A stretch of DNA of 64,000 nt from contig CBDDBR010000011.1 in the NCBI GenBank assembly GCA_965225895.1, forward strand, positions 868,001-932,000. Direction: 5' to 3'. The position numbers were made by a program, and so were the translations under genes. The notes beneath the pieces were generated by a model. The model was not told the origin of the DNA, ran no database searches, and worked only from the letters and a program-made list of their open reading frames with translations. The DNA comes from Endobugula sp965225895. Its GTDB lineage: Bacteria; Pseudomonadota; Gammaproteobacteria; Pseudomonadales; Cellvibrionaceae. Below, piece by piece: positions 17,510-26,044 of the stretch (position 1 is the stretch's first letter; every line of letters starts with the position of its first letter).

Positions 17510-18148
17510 TTAGCTTTTGCCTACATGTAAACCGCATTCACGATTTTTAAGTACCTTGGTTGGATCGTTATAATCTTCTTCTATGGGTAGATCGTGCTCA
17601 ACAAGATATTCTTCTAAATCTAATTCACTCCAGTAAAACATGGGTGCCACTTTAATCAGTCCAGTGGTGATATCTTGCGTCACAATATCTAATGAATCAC
17701 GAAAAGGGGTTTGCTCTTTACGAATGGCAGTTAACCATACTTCAGGTGCAAACTCGGTCATAGCGCGGCCAAAAGGCTCTAATTTTACTTCTCTTGTAAA
17801 CTCGTCGTGCGCCGCTTCATCATCAATACTGGGTATGCCACCATAGACCGTTTCACGACGTTTGGCTGTCACTTTAGGGGTGTAGTAATGCATATTCAGA
17901 GATAAGCGTTCTATCAGGCTTTCTGCAAAACGATAGGTTGCCTCTGTGTTATAGCCATGATCTACACAAATAACAGGCATTTCTTTATCTAGCTGAGAGG
18001 TCATATGTAAAATAGCCGCTTCGTGTGGGCCAAAATTAGTGGTGATAATGGTTTTTTTATTCAGTGATAGCGCCCATTGAATCACTTCTTGTGGTGATTG
18101 TTCACGTAATTGCGCATTGAGACTGGAAAAATCAATTGTGCTTGTCAT
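17510..18148 (-). CDS. cysH: Phosphoadenylyl-sulfate (PAPS) reductase
   Basis: 212 residues starting MTSTIDFSSLNAQL. The nucleotide loop TTNFGPHEAAILHM, VICVDHGYNTEATY and the C-terminal catalytic motif ECGLHVG are typical of CysH. Absence of the paired CC...CxxC cluster ligands indicates the PAPS, thioredoxin-dependent type rather than the iron-sulfur APS reductase. Product sulfite would feed the reductase at 7.9-9.5 kb. The frame extends upstream to 18178, but the ATG at 18148 fits homologues better. Confidence 0.92.
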   Translation of the reverse strand: MTSTIDFSSLNAQLREQSPQEVIQWALSLNKKTIITTNFGPHEAAILHMTSQLDKEMPVICVDHGYNTEATYRFAESLIERLSLNMHYYTPKVTAKRRETVYGGIPSIDDEAAHDEFTREVKLEPFGRAMTEFAPEVWLTAIRKEQTPFRDSLDIVTQDITTGLIKVAPMFYWSELDLEEYLVEHDLPIEEDYNDPTKVLKNRECGLHVGKS

Positions 18149-18290
18149 AATAAGAGCTCGTGTTAAGTAATCGTGCATTATATAGCGCCAAATATGGATA
18201 AAAAAGGCTGCTGATGTGAATTTTCTTTCTAATTTACGATTTATTACGTTATGAATGTTTCATTCTTGTGGGCTTATCCCACATCATTGA

Positions 18291-18773
18291 TTGCAAGGAG
18301 AGCCTTCTATTAACATATTCTCACTTTCAGCGAAGACGATTGCGTCTCTATTATCATTGTGGCCGCCATTCTGGTTTACAGGTATTCGGTTTCACCATAT
18401 TCGCCCTGACTTTAGAATGATCCATGTACGTATGGTACTTCGTTTTTACAATAAAAATGTTGTGGGCATTCAATACGGTGGTAGCTTATTTAGCATGACC
18501 GACCCATGTTACATGTTTATGCTAATGAAAAATCTCGGGAGCGATTATAAGGTTATTGATCAATCCGCTGCGATTGAATTTATTACGCCAGGTGTTGGCA
18601 CTGTGAATGCGAAGTGCTATTTAACACAGCAAGATATAAACGAGATTATAACGGCCACACATAACGGCGATAAATATTTAAAAACATTTCTTATTGATAT
18701 TATCGATGATTCTAATAATGTTGTCGCAAAGGTGACACGTGTCGTGTATATCCGAAAAAAACAACAATCATAG
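18291..18773 (+). CDS. DUF4442 hotdog-fold protein
   Basis: About 150-160 residues with the DUF4442 pattern: LLSLWPPFWFTGIRFHHI, then YGGSLFSMTDPCYMFMLM (hotdog helix region) and a C-terminal strand VVAKVTRVVYIRKK. Thioesterase-fold family without assigned substrate. The start is uncertain: the first available codon is TTG at 18291, but an AAGGAGAG ribosome-binding site at 18295-18302 lies inside that version and points to an ATT at 18309 (giving INIFSLSAKT). Single gene. Confidence 0.8.
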   Translation: MQGEPSINIFSLSAKTIASLLSLWPPFWFTGIRFHHIRPDFRMIHVRMVLRFYNKNVVGIQYGGSLFSMTDPCYMFMLMKNLGSDYKVIDQSAAIEFITPGVGTVNAKCYLTQQDINEIITATHNGDKYLKTFLIDIIDDSNNVVAKVTRVVYIRKKQQS

Positions 18774-19440
18774 TGTGGCGCTTAATGAGTAGCGTAATAG
18801 ACTCAATAAAAGCAGAATGATTTTTATGTTTGTTGAGGATATACGTTTACCGTTGTTTTTATTACAAAGCCATTTCCCCTCAAATACGCCTTTATTTTAT
18901 CGATTCAATGAAAAACTGTCTCATTTCATTGAAGAATCCATTGATCAACAAGGCGAATGATAGTTTTCTAATTCAGTACCTAGTATTTATTGATTTATCA
19001 TCTGCAGCGAGTTGATAATAAAAAATATCTTTAGCGTATTTATTATATTTTTTTGTTTAAAGTGTAATTGAAATTCAATATTGGTATCCCCTAAAAACTA
19101 GGCGAGTTTGTTTGGGTGTTGTAATTTAGGGTATGTATTTCGGCGAATAGAGTTTGTATTGAAAAGGATGACATTCGTTACTAGCAAAAGAGTGTAAAGC
19201 CTAATAGTTTTTTGATCATAATGAATGCGGTGACAGTGTATATTGTCTTTATCGTCAAGAGCTTACGGCGTAACGTTTACGTATATTTTATAAAGTATAA
19301 GTCGCTAATGTACCATCAATTCCTCTTCGAGTGATGACTTATTCATTAACTATCAAGCCTTGTGTGACTTAGTCACTCTGTTGTCACCAATAGGCGCTTT
19401 ATACTCATACCTGATTATAAGTATAAAAGTGAGGTTTATT
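18774..19440. other. Long gene-poor interval with one 46-codon ORF
   Basis: 667 bases between the DUF4442 gene and the next gene. The only notable reading frame is 18817-18957 (+), 46 codons, with LPLFLLQSHFPSNTPLFYRF and FNEKLSHFIEES. It has protein-like composition but no recognised family and no good ribosome-binding site; it may be a remnant of a longer gene. The rest is AT-rich with no RNA gene seen. Confidence 0.45.
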
Positions 19441-20037
19441 ATGGCTATCTTAAATTTTTGGCGTATTAGTGTACGCTCAATGGTGATTGTTTTACTGTGT
19501 TTTTTCTCAATAGATGCGTTATCTGCAAATACTAACGGCAAGGCCTATGAAGTTAAATTGCTCGAAAATGATGGTTCTGCCATTAAAGTGGCCGATTTAC
19601 TGCTATTTCCTGAAGGTGATGAATACCGCTTTGAATTAAATATGATTACTAAGGCACCCTTTGAAAATCACTTTTTAGCGATGCGCCCCTTTAATTGCTT
19701 AACCGAGGTAGAGACTAAGCGATCATTATGTTATTTGAGCTATCCCTATAAAAATAACCACCGTATTTCTGCAACTGATTTAGGCGATTTGGAATATGAC
19801 CTATTGTTTATTCGTCGTAAAGCATCTGATTATGGTATTGACCCTTGGTTTGGCTCTTATTATAAATTGCAATGGAAAGGCGAAACTATTGTGGGTGAAG
19901 TGTATGAGGCAGATTTAGACATATTGGCTGCTCCACCAGAAGATGGTCGTTACAGACCAATTGTAGACAGTGATTTAACCGAAGCAGAGCATGAAAAATT
20001 TTGGCTGCCGCGATTAATTATTGCACCCGTTAAATAA
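19441..20037 (+). CDS. Predicted secreted protein of unknown function
   Basis: 198 residues from the ATG at 19441 (GAGG ribosome-binding site 8 bases upstream). Signal peptide: hydrophobic core MVIVLLCFFSIDALSA ending near residue 29. The mature protein is acidic, with Cys residues in FNCLTEVETKRSLCYLSYPY that could pair, and a conserved-looking end FWLPRLIIAPVK. Family not recognised; periplasmic or lipid-anchored location unlikely to be integral membrane. Confidence 0.7.
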   Translation: MAILNFWRISVRSMVIVLLCFFSIDALSANTNGKAYEVKLLENDGSAIKVADLLLFPEGDEYRFELNMITKAPFENHFLAMRPFNCLTEVETKRSLCYLSYPYKNNHRISATDLGDLEYDLLFIRRKASDYGIDPWFGSYYKLQWKGETIVGEVYEADLDILAAPPEDGRYRPIVDSDLTEAEHEKFWLPRLIIAPVK

Positions 20038-20131
20038 TATTATTTTGTGATTACGGTGTAGTGAGCGTTTTTGTTAAATACTATTGCTACATCGTGATGT
20101 AAGACATTTCTAATGACAGAAGAGGTGAGTC

Positions 20132-20320
20132 ATGTTGACTAAAAATATAGGCACTTTCGATAGAATATTACGCATTATCGTGGGGCTAGTTTTATTATCG
20201 CTAGTATTTATTGGGCCACAAACCCCATGGGGTTATATAGGCCTTATACTTATTGTGACGGCATTTATAAACTTTTGCCCAATATATTCAATATTACGAA
20301 CGGGTACGATAAAAAAGTAA
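20132..20320 (+). CDS. YgaP-like transmembrane protein (DUF2892)
   Basis: 62 residues with two hydrophobic helices (IIVGLVLLSLVFIG and GYIGLILIVTAFINF) and the DUF2892 signature N-terminal NIGTFDRILRI and CPIYSILR at the end. In YgaP this membrane module is fused to a rhodanese domain; here a separate rhodanese gene is 1.9 kb downstream. AGAGGTGAG precedes the ATG. Confidence 0.87.
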   Translation: MLTKNIGTFDRILRIIVGLVLLSLVFIGPQTPWGYIGLILIVTAFINFCPIYSILRTGTIKK

Positions 20321-20327
20321 AAAATAT

Positions 20328-20365
20328 GGTGAACACGGGCAATGATTATTGCTAATGTGTTCACC
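20328..20365. promoter_or_regulatory. Long interrupted palindrome upstream of the Crp/Fnr gene
   Basis: Outer arms GGTGAACAC (20328-20336) and GTGTTCACC (20357-20365) enclose an inner inverted repeat GCAAT/ATTGC. It lies 25 bases before the regulator start and could be an operator for autoregulation or a hairpin ending the YgaP-like transcript. No T-run follows. Confidence 0.55.
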
Positions 20366-20390
20366 TTCAGTTACCGATAAAGGCTAAAGT

Positions 20391-21041
20391 ATGAATAGTC
20401 ATTTAGATTATGTGAATGGTATTGGTTTAACGCCAGCATTTATTGAAAAACATCAGTTTCATATTGAAACGGTGGATTTTTCTGCGGGCTCTGTACTCTT
20501 TAAACCTAATGATAGCTGCCATTTATTTCTTATTTTATTGTCAGGCTCTATACGAGTAGAGCTTACATCACGTAATGGGCGTTTAATTACTCTTTATCGT
20601 ATGTCGTCGGGTGAAAGTTGTATTTTGACGACATCGGCCTTGTTAAACGATGAACAATATTACGCACAAGGTATTGCTGAATCGGATATCACGGCATTAG
20701 CTATTCCTGCAGAAGATTTTCACCGTATGGTTGAGATCGCCCCCGATTTTTCCCGATTTGTATTACGGGATTACGCTAAACGTGTGACATCGATTATTTC
20801 GTTAATTGATAAAATGGCCTCACGAGATGTACTTGCCGATGTGGGGCAGTACTTATTGGATCATCAAAAAAATAATGAAATTACAACAACACAAGCAGAT
20901 ATTGCTATGGATATTGGCTCTGCACGTGAGGTGGTCTCCAGAAAGCTGGCGATACTGGAATCAAAAAGTTTTATTAAGAGAGAGCGTGGAAAAATCATTA
21001 TTCTGCAACGCGACGCATTAGAACAATGGTTAGACGTATAG
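20391..21041 (+). CDS. Crp/Fnr-family transcriptional regulator
   Basis: 216 residues. N-terminal cyclic-nucleotide-binding-like beta barrel (about 20-120, LFLILLSGSIRVELTSRNGR), dimer helix, and C-terminal winged HTH with TTTQADIAMDIGSAREVVSR and LAILESKSFIKRERGKI. The FNR-type four-Cys cluster is absent; single cysteines in SGESCILTT and DSCHLF could be redox sites. Similar regulators without cluster control sulfide or persulfide responses next to DUF2892/rhodanese genes, which fits the neighbours; the signal is inference. Confidence 0.88.
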   Translation: MNSHLDYVNGIGLTPAFIEKHQFHIETVDFSAGSVLFKPNDSCHLFLILLSGSIRVELTSRNGRLITLYRMSSGESCILTTSALLNDEQYYAQGIAESDITALAIPAEDFHRMVEIAPDFSRFVLRDYAKRVTSIISLIDKMASRDVLADVGQYLLDHQKNNEITTTQADIAMDIGSAREVVSRKLAILESKSFIKRERGKIIILQRDALEQWLDV

Positions 21042-21189
21042 TATTTTTGTTTTTCTAGTGATAAAAAAATACGGCTTGTTGTGATTGAGTCACATGATTA
21101 TTTGATCAGTGTATGTAAACATTGATACGTATTATTTGATAACCATTATTTGACAATCATGCATTATCGCATTGTTTTTTAATTAAGCT

Positions 21190-21245
21190 GATTTGTGTTA
21201 ATGGCTTTGTATTAAGGACTTTTTATTAAGAGCTTTGTGTTAAGT
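21190..21245. repeat. Degenerate 13-15 base tandem repeat in intergenic region
   Basis: Four degenerate units resembling GCTTTGTGTTAAG occur in tandem within the 264-base gap between the Crp/Fnr gene and the desaturase gene. Function unknown; may be replication slippage. Confidence 0.5.
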
Positions 21246-21305
21246 AATTTCTGTAACGTGCTTTCGATATAGTCATTCTCTATTTATTCAACCAATTATA
21301 TTTTT

Positions 21306-22127
21306 ATGCTAGAAGATCATATATTACGATTGCTTATTTTTATTGTTGTATTAATGCTGATGATGGCGTTAGAAACGCTTTCGCCTAAACGTAATAGACA
21401 GCAATCTAGAATAGGGCGCTGGCGTACTAATTTAAGTTTAGTCGTAATGAATAGTGTTGTGCTTAAATTACTAGGGCCTGTAGCTGCGATAACTGTTGCC
21501 AGTTATACATATAGTCAGCAGTGGGGTTTATTGTGGTTATTGCCTGCAGAGTTACCTCTGTGGGTGTCGATGACAATTACTGTTGTTATTTTAGATGCTG
21601 CTATTTATGTGCAACATGTAGGTTTTCATAAAATTGATTTTTTATGGCGATTACATCAAGTGCATCATGCCGATCGAGATATTGATGCAACCACAGGGAT
21701 ACGCTTTCACCCGTTAGAAGCTGTTATATCTATGGTCTATAAGTGCGTTATTGTATTTGTATTAGGTCCTAGTGTGATCGCCATTATTGTTTTTGAAATT
21801 ATTTTAAATGCATCGGCAATGTTTAATCATGCTAATTTTCATATTCCACAATGGCTTGATCGCTATTTAAGGCGCATTATTGTAACGCCAGATTCTCATC
21901 GTGTTCATCATTCCAGTATTCAGCAAGAAACGGATAGTAATTATGGGTTTTTTCTTTCTATTTGGGATCGCATTTTCTCTACTTACAATGCACAGCCTAT
22001 TAAAAATCATACGGGTATGACTATAGGTTTAACGGAATATCAAACGGAACATCCCGCTCATTTATTGTGGTGTTTATCTTTACCATTCAAAAAGAAAAAA
22101 CATCTGTCGCGTTATACACAGCAATAG
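21306..22127 (+). CDS. Sterol desaturase / fatty-acid hydroxylase superfamily protein
   Basis: 273 residues, four to five transmembrane helices, and the eight-histidine di-iron signature: HVGFH, HQVHHADRD, and HRVHHSSIQQ with an additional NHANFH. These form the non-haem di-iron centre of membrane hydroxylases. Substrate unknown; bacterial members modify lipids. The N-terminal helix begins MLEDHILRLLIFIVVLM. It lies between the Crp/Fnr regulator and a rhodanese. Confidence 0.9.
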   Translation: MLEDHILRLLIFIVVLMLMMALETLSPKRNRQQSRIGRWRTNLSLVVMNSVVLKLLGPVAAITVASYTYSQQWGLLWLLPAELPLWVSMTITVVILDAAIYVQHVGFHKIDFLWRLHQVHHADRDIDATTGIRFHPLEAVISMVYKCVIVFVLGPSVIAIIVFEIILNASAMFNHANFHIPQWLDRYLRRIIVTPDSHRVHHSSIQQETDSNYGFFLSIWDRIFSTYNAQPIKNHTGMTIGLTEYQTEHPAHLLWCLSLPFKKKKHLSRYTQQ

Positions 22128-22228
22128 TGCGATGTAAAAATATATTAGTCATGTGTAATGACTATGTTAAGTAAGTTTGATCAGTTATCCATTACTGGAT
22201 TAAACATAGTCTTAAAAAAGAGGATTAA

Positions 22229-22678
22229 ATGGTGGTAGGTACTAAAAAAATGATTTTTGTGGTTGGTATATTGTTGGTTGTTGTCTCTATTGTGTATATG
22301 AATGTTTCGGCAGCCAAAACACTGGACGAGCTTAAAAATAATAATAATGTCACCCCCGTATCTCATATAGAGTTATCAAAATTGTTGGATGATCCTGATT
22401 TTAATAACAAGTATGTTCTTATCGATGTAAGAACTCCCGTAGAATATCGCATGGGAACTATCCCGTCTTCTATCAATATTCCTCATTATGATATTTTACG
22501 TGACGTGTCTTTACTTGATGCTTATAAAGATAAAGAAATGATTTTATATTGCCATAGTGGTGTAAGAGCAGGAAAGGTGACACGGCTGCTTACAACGTTA
22601 GAATACACAAATTTATCACATCTTGAAGGTGATATTAGTGGTTGGAAACACCAAGATAAACCGCTTGTTAAACCTTAA
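22229..22678 (+). CDS. Membrane-anchored rhodanese-domain protein
   Basis: 149 residues with an N-terminal helix (MIFVVGILLVVVSIVYMN) that is either an uncleaved anchor or signal peptide, and a single rhodanese domain with the active-site loop YCHSGVRAGK (catalytic Cys). It would transfer sulfane sulfur in the periplasm. AGAGGA precedes the ATG. Context: 1.9 kb downstream of a YgaP-like membrane module and a Crp/Fnr regulator. Confidence 0.88.
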   Translation: MVVGTKKMIFVVGILLVVVSIVYMNVSAAKTLDELKNNNNVTPVSHIELSKLLDDPDFNNKYVLIDVRTPVEYRMGTIPSSINIPHYDILRDVSLLDAYKDKEMILYCHSGVRAGKVTRLLTTLEYTNLSHLEGDISGWKHQDKPLVKP

Positions 22679-22991
22679 GCCCCACAAGTGATTGCGCTCA
22701 ATGATACTCCCTTGTGTGTATTGCCCATATAAATACACATTGGGTGGCTAACCGCACGGGAAACCCTTGTTTTATTCTTGTTTACGCATCGAAAGCATAA
22801 TGCCTTTCTTTGCGTTATATCCTTCATACCTTCCATACCTTCCATATCCTTGATACAACCGCTATATTCCCTCTGTTTCGCTATTCAACGTAGGTAGATA
22901 TATAATAGGTCTATACTCTGTAAAATATATTTTTATATCATGGCCGCGTGCCGTATCAATATACATATGATTATTAGGTGTCGTCGTTAAT
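22679..22991. other. Intergenic interval with 9-base tandem repeat
   Basis: 313 bases without a gene. At 22821-22855 there are four tandem degenerate units of CCTTCCATA. No promoter could be assigned with confidence to the downstream antiporter gene. Confidence 0.5.
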
Positions 22992-24563
22992 ATGGATTAT
23001 CTTTGGATTTTTGTCGCTTTTATCTGCGGCTTTTTGGTTAAGCAAATCAATATACCTCCTCTTGTGGGCTATCTTGCCGCTGGCTTTGGCTTGCATGCAT
23101 ACGGCGTAGAACCCGATGCATCTCTTAAAACCCTGGGCGATCTTGGGGTGATTTTATTGTTGTTTACCATTGGTTTAAAGCTCAATATCAGCAGCCTATT
23201 TAAAGTAGAAATATGGGCGGGCGCCACAGGCCATATGAGTATTATTGTCTTACTGACAATGCTTAATTGCTTTATTTTATCTGCCTTGGGGATGGTTTAT
23301 TTTGCCGATTTATCTCTCGCAGGTGCGGCTTTAGTGGGTTTTGCTGTGAGCTTTAGTAGTACAGTGATTGCCGTTAAAGTATTAGAAGAAAAAGGCGAAA
23401 TGCGTTCTCGTCACGGCCAAGTAGCGATTGGTATTTTGGTAATACAAGATATTGCAGCAGTTATATTTGTCACTCTTGCCTCAGATATTAGCCTCTCATG
23501 GTGGTCGTTAACACTATTGGCTTTGCCGTTATTACGCCCGCTATTAAACCATTTACTTGATCGCTGCGGTCATGCCGAATTATTACCTTTGGCGGGAATA
23601 TTCTTAGCCTTAGTGGGTGGTCAGTTATTTGAGTGGTTTGGTTTAAAAGCACATTTAGGGGCGCTGGTTATTGCTGTATTGCTTAGCAGTCACCCAAAAG
23701 CGGCAGAATTATCAAAATCATTACTCAGTTTTAAAGATTTATTCTTAATTGGTTTCTTTCTCTCTATTGGTTTTACAGGCCTACCAACCATGGATATGCT
23801 AGGTGTTGCATTGATTATGGCACTGGCCTTACCGTTTAAAGCAGGGTTGTTCTTTTATTGGTTAACGCGCTTAAAACTACGCGCCCGAAGCGCATTTTTA
23901 AGTGCATTGAGTCTTGGCAATTACAGTGAGTTTGGTTTAATTGTTTGTTCTATTAGCGTAGCTCAAGGCCTATTAGATAAAGAATGGCTAGTAATGATGG
24001 CATTAAGCGTGGTCTTTTCGTTTATATTCTCAAGTTTACTGAATGCTAAAGCACATGGTTTATATACACGCTGGAGCAGTTTTATAAAACGTTTTGAGCG
24101 CTCAGAACGCTTGCTCGAAGACAGGTTAGATCAGCCCGAAAATGCAGCTATATTAGTTATTGGTATGGGGCGTGTGGGTACAGGCGCATACGATACCTTA
24201 CAAAATGAAATGAAAAAAACCGTATGCGGCATTGATGTTGATCAAGATCGCATCGCCTCCCATATTGCTTTAGGGCGCAACGTTATATTTGGCGACGCAG
24301 AAGACCCAGACTTTTGGTCATATATTAGTCTTAAAGGTGTCGACTTAATCATGTTTTCTATGCCAAATTATCTCGATATTTTAGAAGCACAAAAACAGTT
24401 ACGCCATATAGGTTATAAAGGTCGAACCGCAGGTATTGCCCGCTATGAAGATGAACGAATCATGTTACTGGAGAGCGGTATTAACGAAGTGTTTAATCTT
24501 TATGCCGAAGCAGGGGCTGGTTTTGCGGATCAGAGCATTCATTTATTAGAGCAAAAACAGTAA
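22992..24563 (+). CDS. Kef/YbaL-type cation:proton antiporter with TrkA-N domain
   Basis: 523 residues. About 12 transmembrane helices (residues 1-350) with GVILLLFTIGLKLN and VSFSSTVIAVKVLEEKGE, plus VIQDIAAVIFVTL; then a linker and a cytosolic Rossmann-type RCK domain from about 390 with NAAILVIGMGRVGTGAYDTL (GxGxxG). This is the CPA2 architecture of KefB/KefC/YbaL, exchanging K+ for H+ under nucleotide and, in KefC, glutathione control. No ancillary KefF/KefG-like gene is adjacent. Confidence 0.9.
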   Translation: MDYLWIFVAFICGFLVKQINIPPLVGYLAAGFGLHAYGVEPDASLKTLGDLGVILLLFTIGLKLNISSLFKVEIWAGATGHMSIIVLLTMLNCFILSALGMVYFADLSLAGAALVGFAVSFSSTVIAVKVLEEKGEMRSRHGQVAIGILVIQDIAAVIFVTLASDISLSWWSLTLLALPLLRPLLNHLLDRCGHAELLPLAGIFLALVGGQLFEWFGLKAHLGALVIAVLLSSHPKAAELSKSLLSFKDLFLIGFFLSIGFTGLPTMDMLGVALIMALALPFKAGLFFYWLTRLKLRARSAFLSALSLGNYSEFGLIVCSISVAQGLLDKEWLVMMALSVVFSFIFSSLLNAKAHGLYTRWSSFIKRFERSERLLEDRLDQPENAAILVIGMGRVGTGAYDTLQNEMKKTVCGIDVDQDRIASHIALGRNVIFGDAEDPDFWSYISLKGVDLIMFSMPNYLDILEAQKQLRHIGYKGRTAGIARYEDERIMLLESGINEVFNLYAEAGAGFADQSIHLLEQKQ

Positions 24564-24617
24564 TCAATATTTTTTATTGTTCATTTCTTGTGAAAACGCA
24601 AAGTGACATCATGTATT

Positions 24618-25010
24618 ATGCACAAAAAAATTGGTGATGTAGCGGCATTATTTGATGTTTCGGTAGATACCTTACGCTATTACGAAAAAATAGAATTGTT
24701 AGGGCAGGTACCACGTAGCGATAGTGGTGTGCGTTATTATGATAGTGCCTTAATTGCTCGTATTCGTTTTATTCGCCATGCGCAACGCATGGGGTTTAGT
24801 CTCGACGATATTAGAGAGCTATTAGGTTTTCGTGATCAACCTGCGATTGATAAGCCTCAAGTTCGTGAACTGATGCGACATAAATTGGATGAACTGAATC
24901 AGCAAATACAAGACCTTTCTGTATTGCGGGATGAATTAAAGGCATTAACCATGGCTTGTGAGCAAAGTATTGATTCTGATTGCCCCATTTTAAAAGAATT
25001 TGAAAAATAA
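24618..25010 (+). CDS. CueR-like MerR-family copper sensor (operon A)
   Basis: 130 residues from the ATG at 24618; the frame is open further up (GTG 24603), but the paralogue at 40153 starts at the same MHKKIG. N-terminal HTH VSVDTLRYYEKIELLG, dimerisation helix, and a metal loop CEQSIDSDC (two Cys with seven residues between), the spacing of the CueR monovalent-ion site. The Cys near residue 79 used by divalent-metal ZntR types is absent. It presumably activates operon A through the dyad promoter just downstream. Confidence 0.88.
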   Translation: MHKKIGDVAALFDVSVDTLRYYEKIELLGQVPRSDSGVRYYDSALIARIRFIRHAQRMGFSLDDIRELLGFRDQPAIDKPQVRELMRHKLDELNQQIQDLSVLRDELKALTMACEQSIDSDCPILKEFEK

Positions 25011-25022
25011 GCACTTATGGAC

Positions 25023-25053
25023 TTGAATCTAGAGCTGGCTCTAGGTGTTTACT
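25023..25053 (+). promoter_or_regulatory. MerR-type dyad promoter of copper operon A
   Basis: A -35 element TTGAAT (25023-25028) and -10 TTTACT (25048-25053) are separated by 19 bases, the over-long spacer of MerR-activated promoters. The spacer holds the inverted repeat CTAGAGC/GCTCTAG (25029-25044). The same architecture stands at 40561 before operon B. Confidence 0.88.
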
Positions 25054-25083
25054 AGCCTGTAAGATAAACATGATGGCAGAAAC

Positions 25084-25536
25084 ATGACGCATCTTACTCA
25101 ATATTCTATTTTTTCTATTCATTGGCGCTGTAAGCACACGTGGAAACGCTCGGCTTATAACACGCTATGGTGCTTGCTCGGCTGTGCTATCGGGGATTTA
25201 GGTACCATTTTTGCCTTTCAAATATATGCGCCAGATACCCATACGTTGTTGGTTATGAGCCTTGCGATTATTAATGGTTTAATGACGAGTATCGTATTAG
25301 AAACCATTCTTCTTAGCCGACAAATGGCAATAAATTTAGCATTAAAAACAGCGCTGGGCATGAGCTTGGTCAGTATGATTGCAATGGAAGTTGCTATGAA
25401 TACAACAGATTATCTCTTAGTGGGCGAAGCACGTATCACATGGTGGTCGTTACTGCCGAGTTTAGCCGCTGGTTTTTTAGCCCCTTGGCCTTACAATTAT
25501 TGGCGGTTAAAACACTTAGGCAAGGCTTGTCATTAA
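25084..25536 (+). CDS. DUF4396 membrane protein
   Basis: 150 residues, four predicted transmembrane helices: NTLWCLLGCAIGDLGTIFAF, TLLVMSLAIINGLMTSIVLE, TALGMSLVSMIAMEVAMN and a C-terminal segment ITWWSLLPSLAAGFLAPWPY. Cysteines and Met-rich helices could bind copper. DUF4396 genes often occur with metal-resistance loci; role in copper transport is inferred. First gene after the dyad promoter; absent from operon B. Confidence 0.8.
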   Translation: MTHLTQYSIFSIHWRCKHTWKRSAYNTLWCLLGCAIGDLGTIFAFQIYAPDTHTLLVMSLAIINGLMTSIVLETILLSRQMAINLALKTALGMSLVSMIAMEVAMNTTDYLLVGEARITWWSLLPSLAAGFLAPWPYNYWRLKHLGKACH

Positions 25537-25537
25537 T

Positions 25538-25936
25538 ATGAATGTACGTAGCATCACATGGTGTGTGTTATTGATTTTGTTTTCTCAGCAAAGCGTTGCT
25601 GCGGTTCGATCGATTGTGGAAATAATAGATGTAGATTGGAAGCAGGGTGTGGTTACACATAAAGACAATTCACATCATACCAGCGACTCAGGTATGCCTC
25701 AGTCAACATTCGCCGAACAACATTGCCAAGGCTCTCAGATTGTTTCTTCGTATTCTGCTAATGCGAGCGAACAGAAGCACTGTGATTATTGTGTGATTGG
25801 TTGTCAGTCGGTCATGTTTATTGCTGTTATTATTCAGGCACCAAATCTTTTGGTAATAGAAAAATACAGTGCGTATCAGCCATTTCTTCCTCGAGTCTTC
25901 CTTGGTTCAATTTACCGTCCTCCTATTGTTGCTTAA
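25538..25936 (+). CDS. Small exported cysteine-containing protein, leader gene of cop operon A
   Basis: 132 residues with a signal peptide (WCVLLILFSQQSVAAV) and a C-terminal segment with CDYCVIGC and ending FLGSIYRPPIVA. The ending is shared with proteins at 40630 (FLGTLYRPPILS) and 55950 (SLFRPPIA), each the first or near-first gene of a metal operon, suggesting a DUF2946-like family of metal-operon proteins. It starts 1 base after the DUF4396 stop. Function unknown. Confidence 0.72.
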   Translation: MNVRSITWCVLLILFSQQSVAAVRSIVEIIDVDWKQGVVTHKDNSHHTSDSGMPQSTFAEQHCQGSQIVSSYSANASEQKHCDYCVIGCQSVMFIAVIIQAPNLLVIEKYSAYQPFLPRVFLGSIYRPPIVA

Positions 25937-26044
25937 TACAATATCAATCCGTCGATTGATTTTAAAAAAATCACTTTTTTAAATATAAACAATCATTTTA
26001 TATGGGGTGCTTTCAATCTGTGTGCGCCCAATAAGGTATGTATT

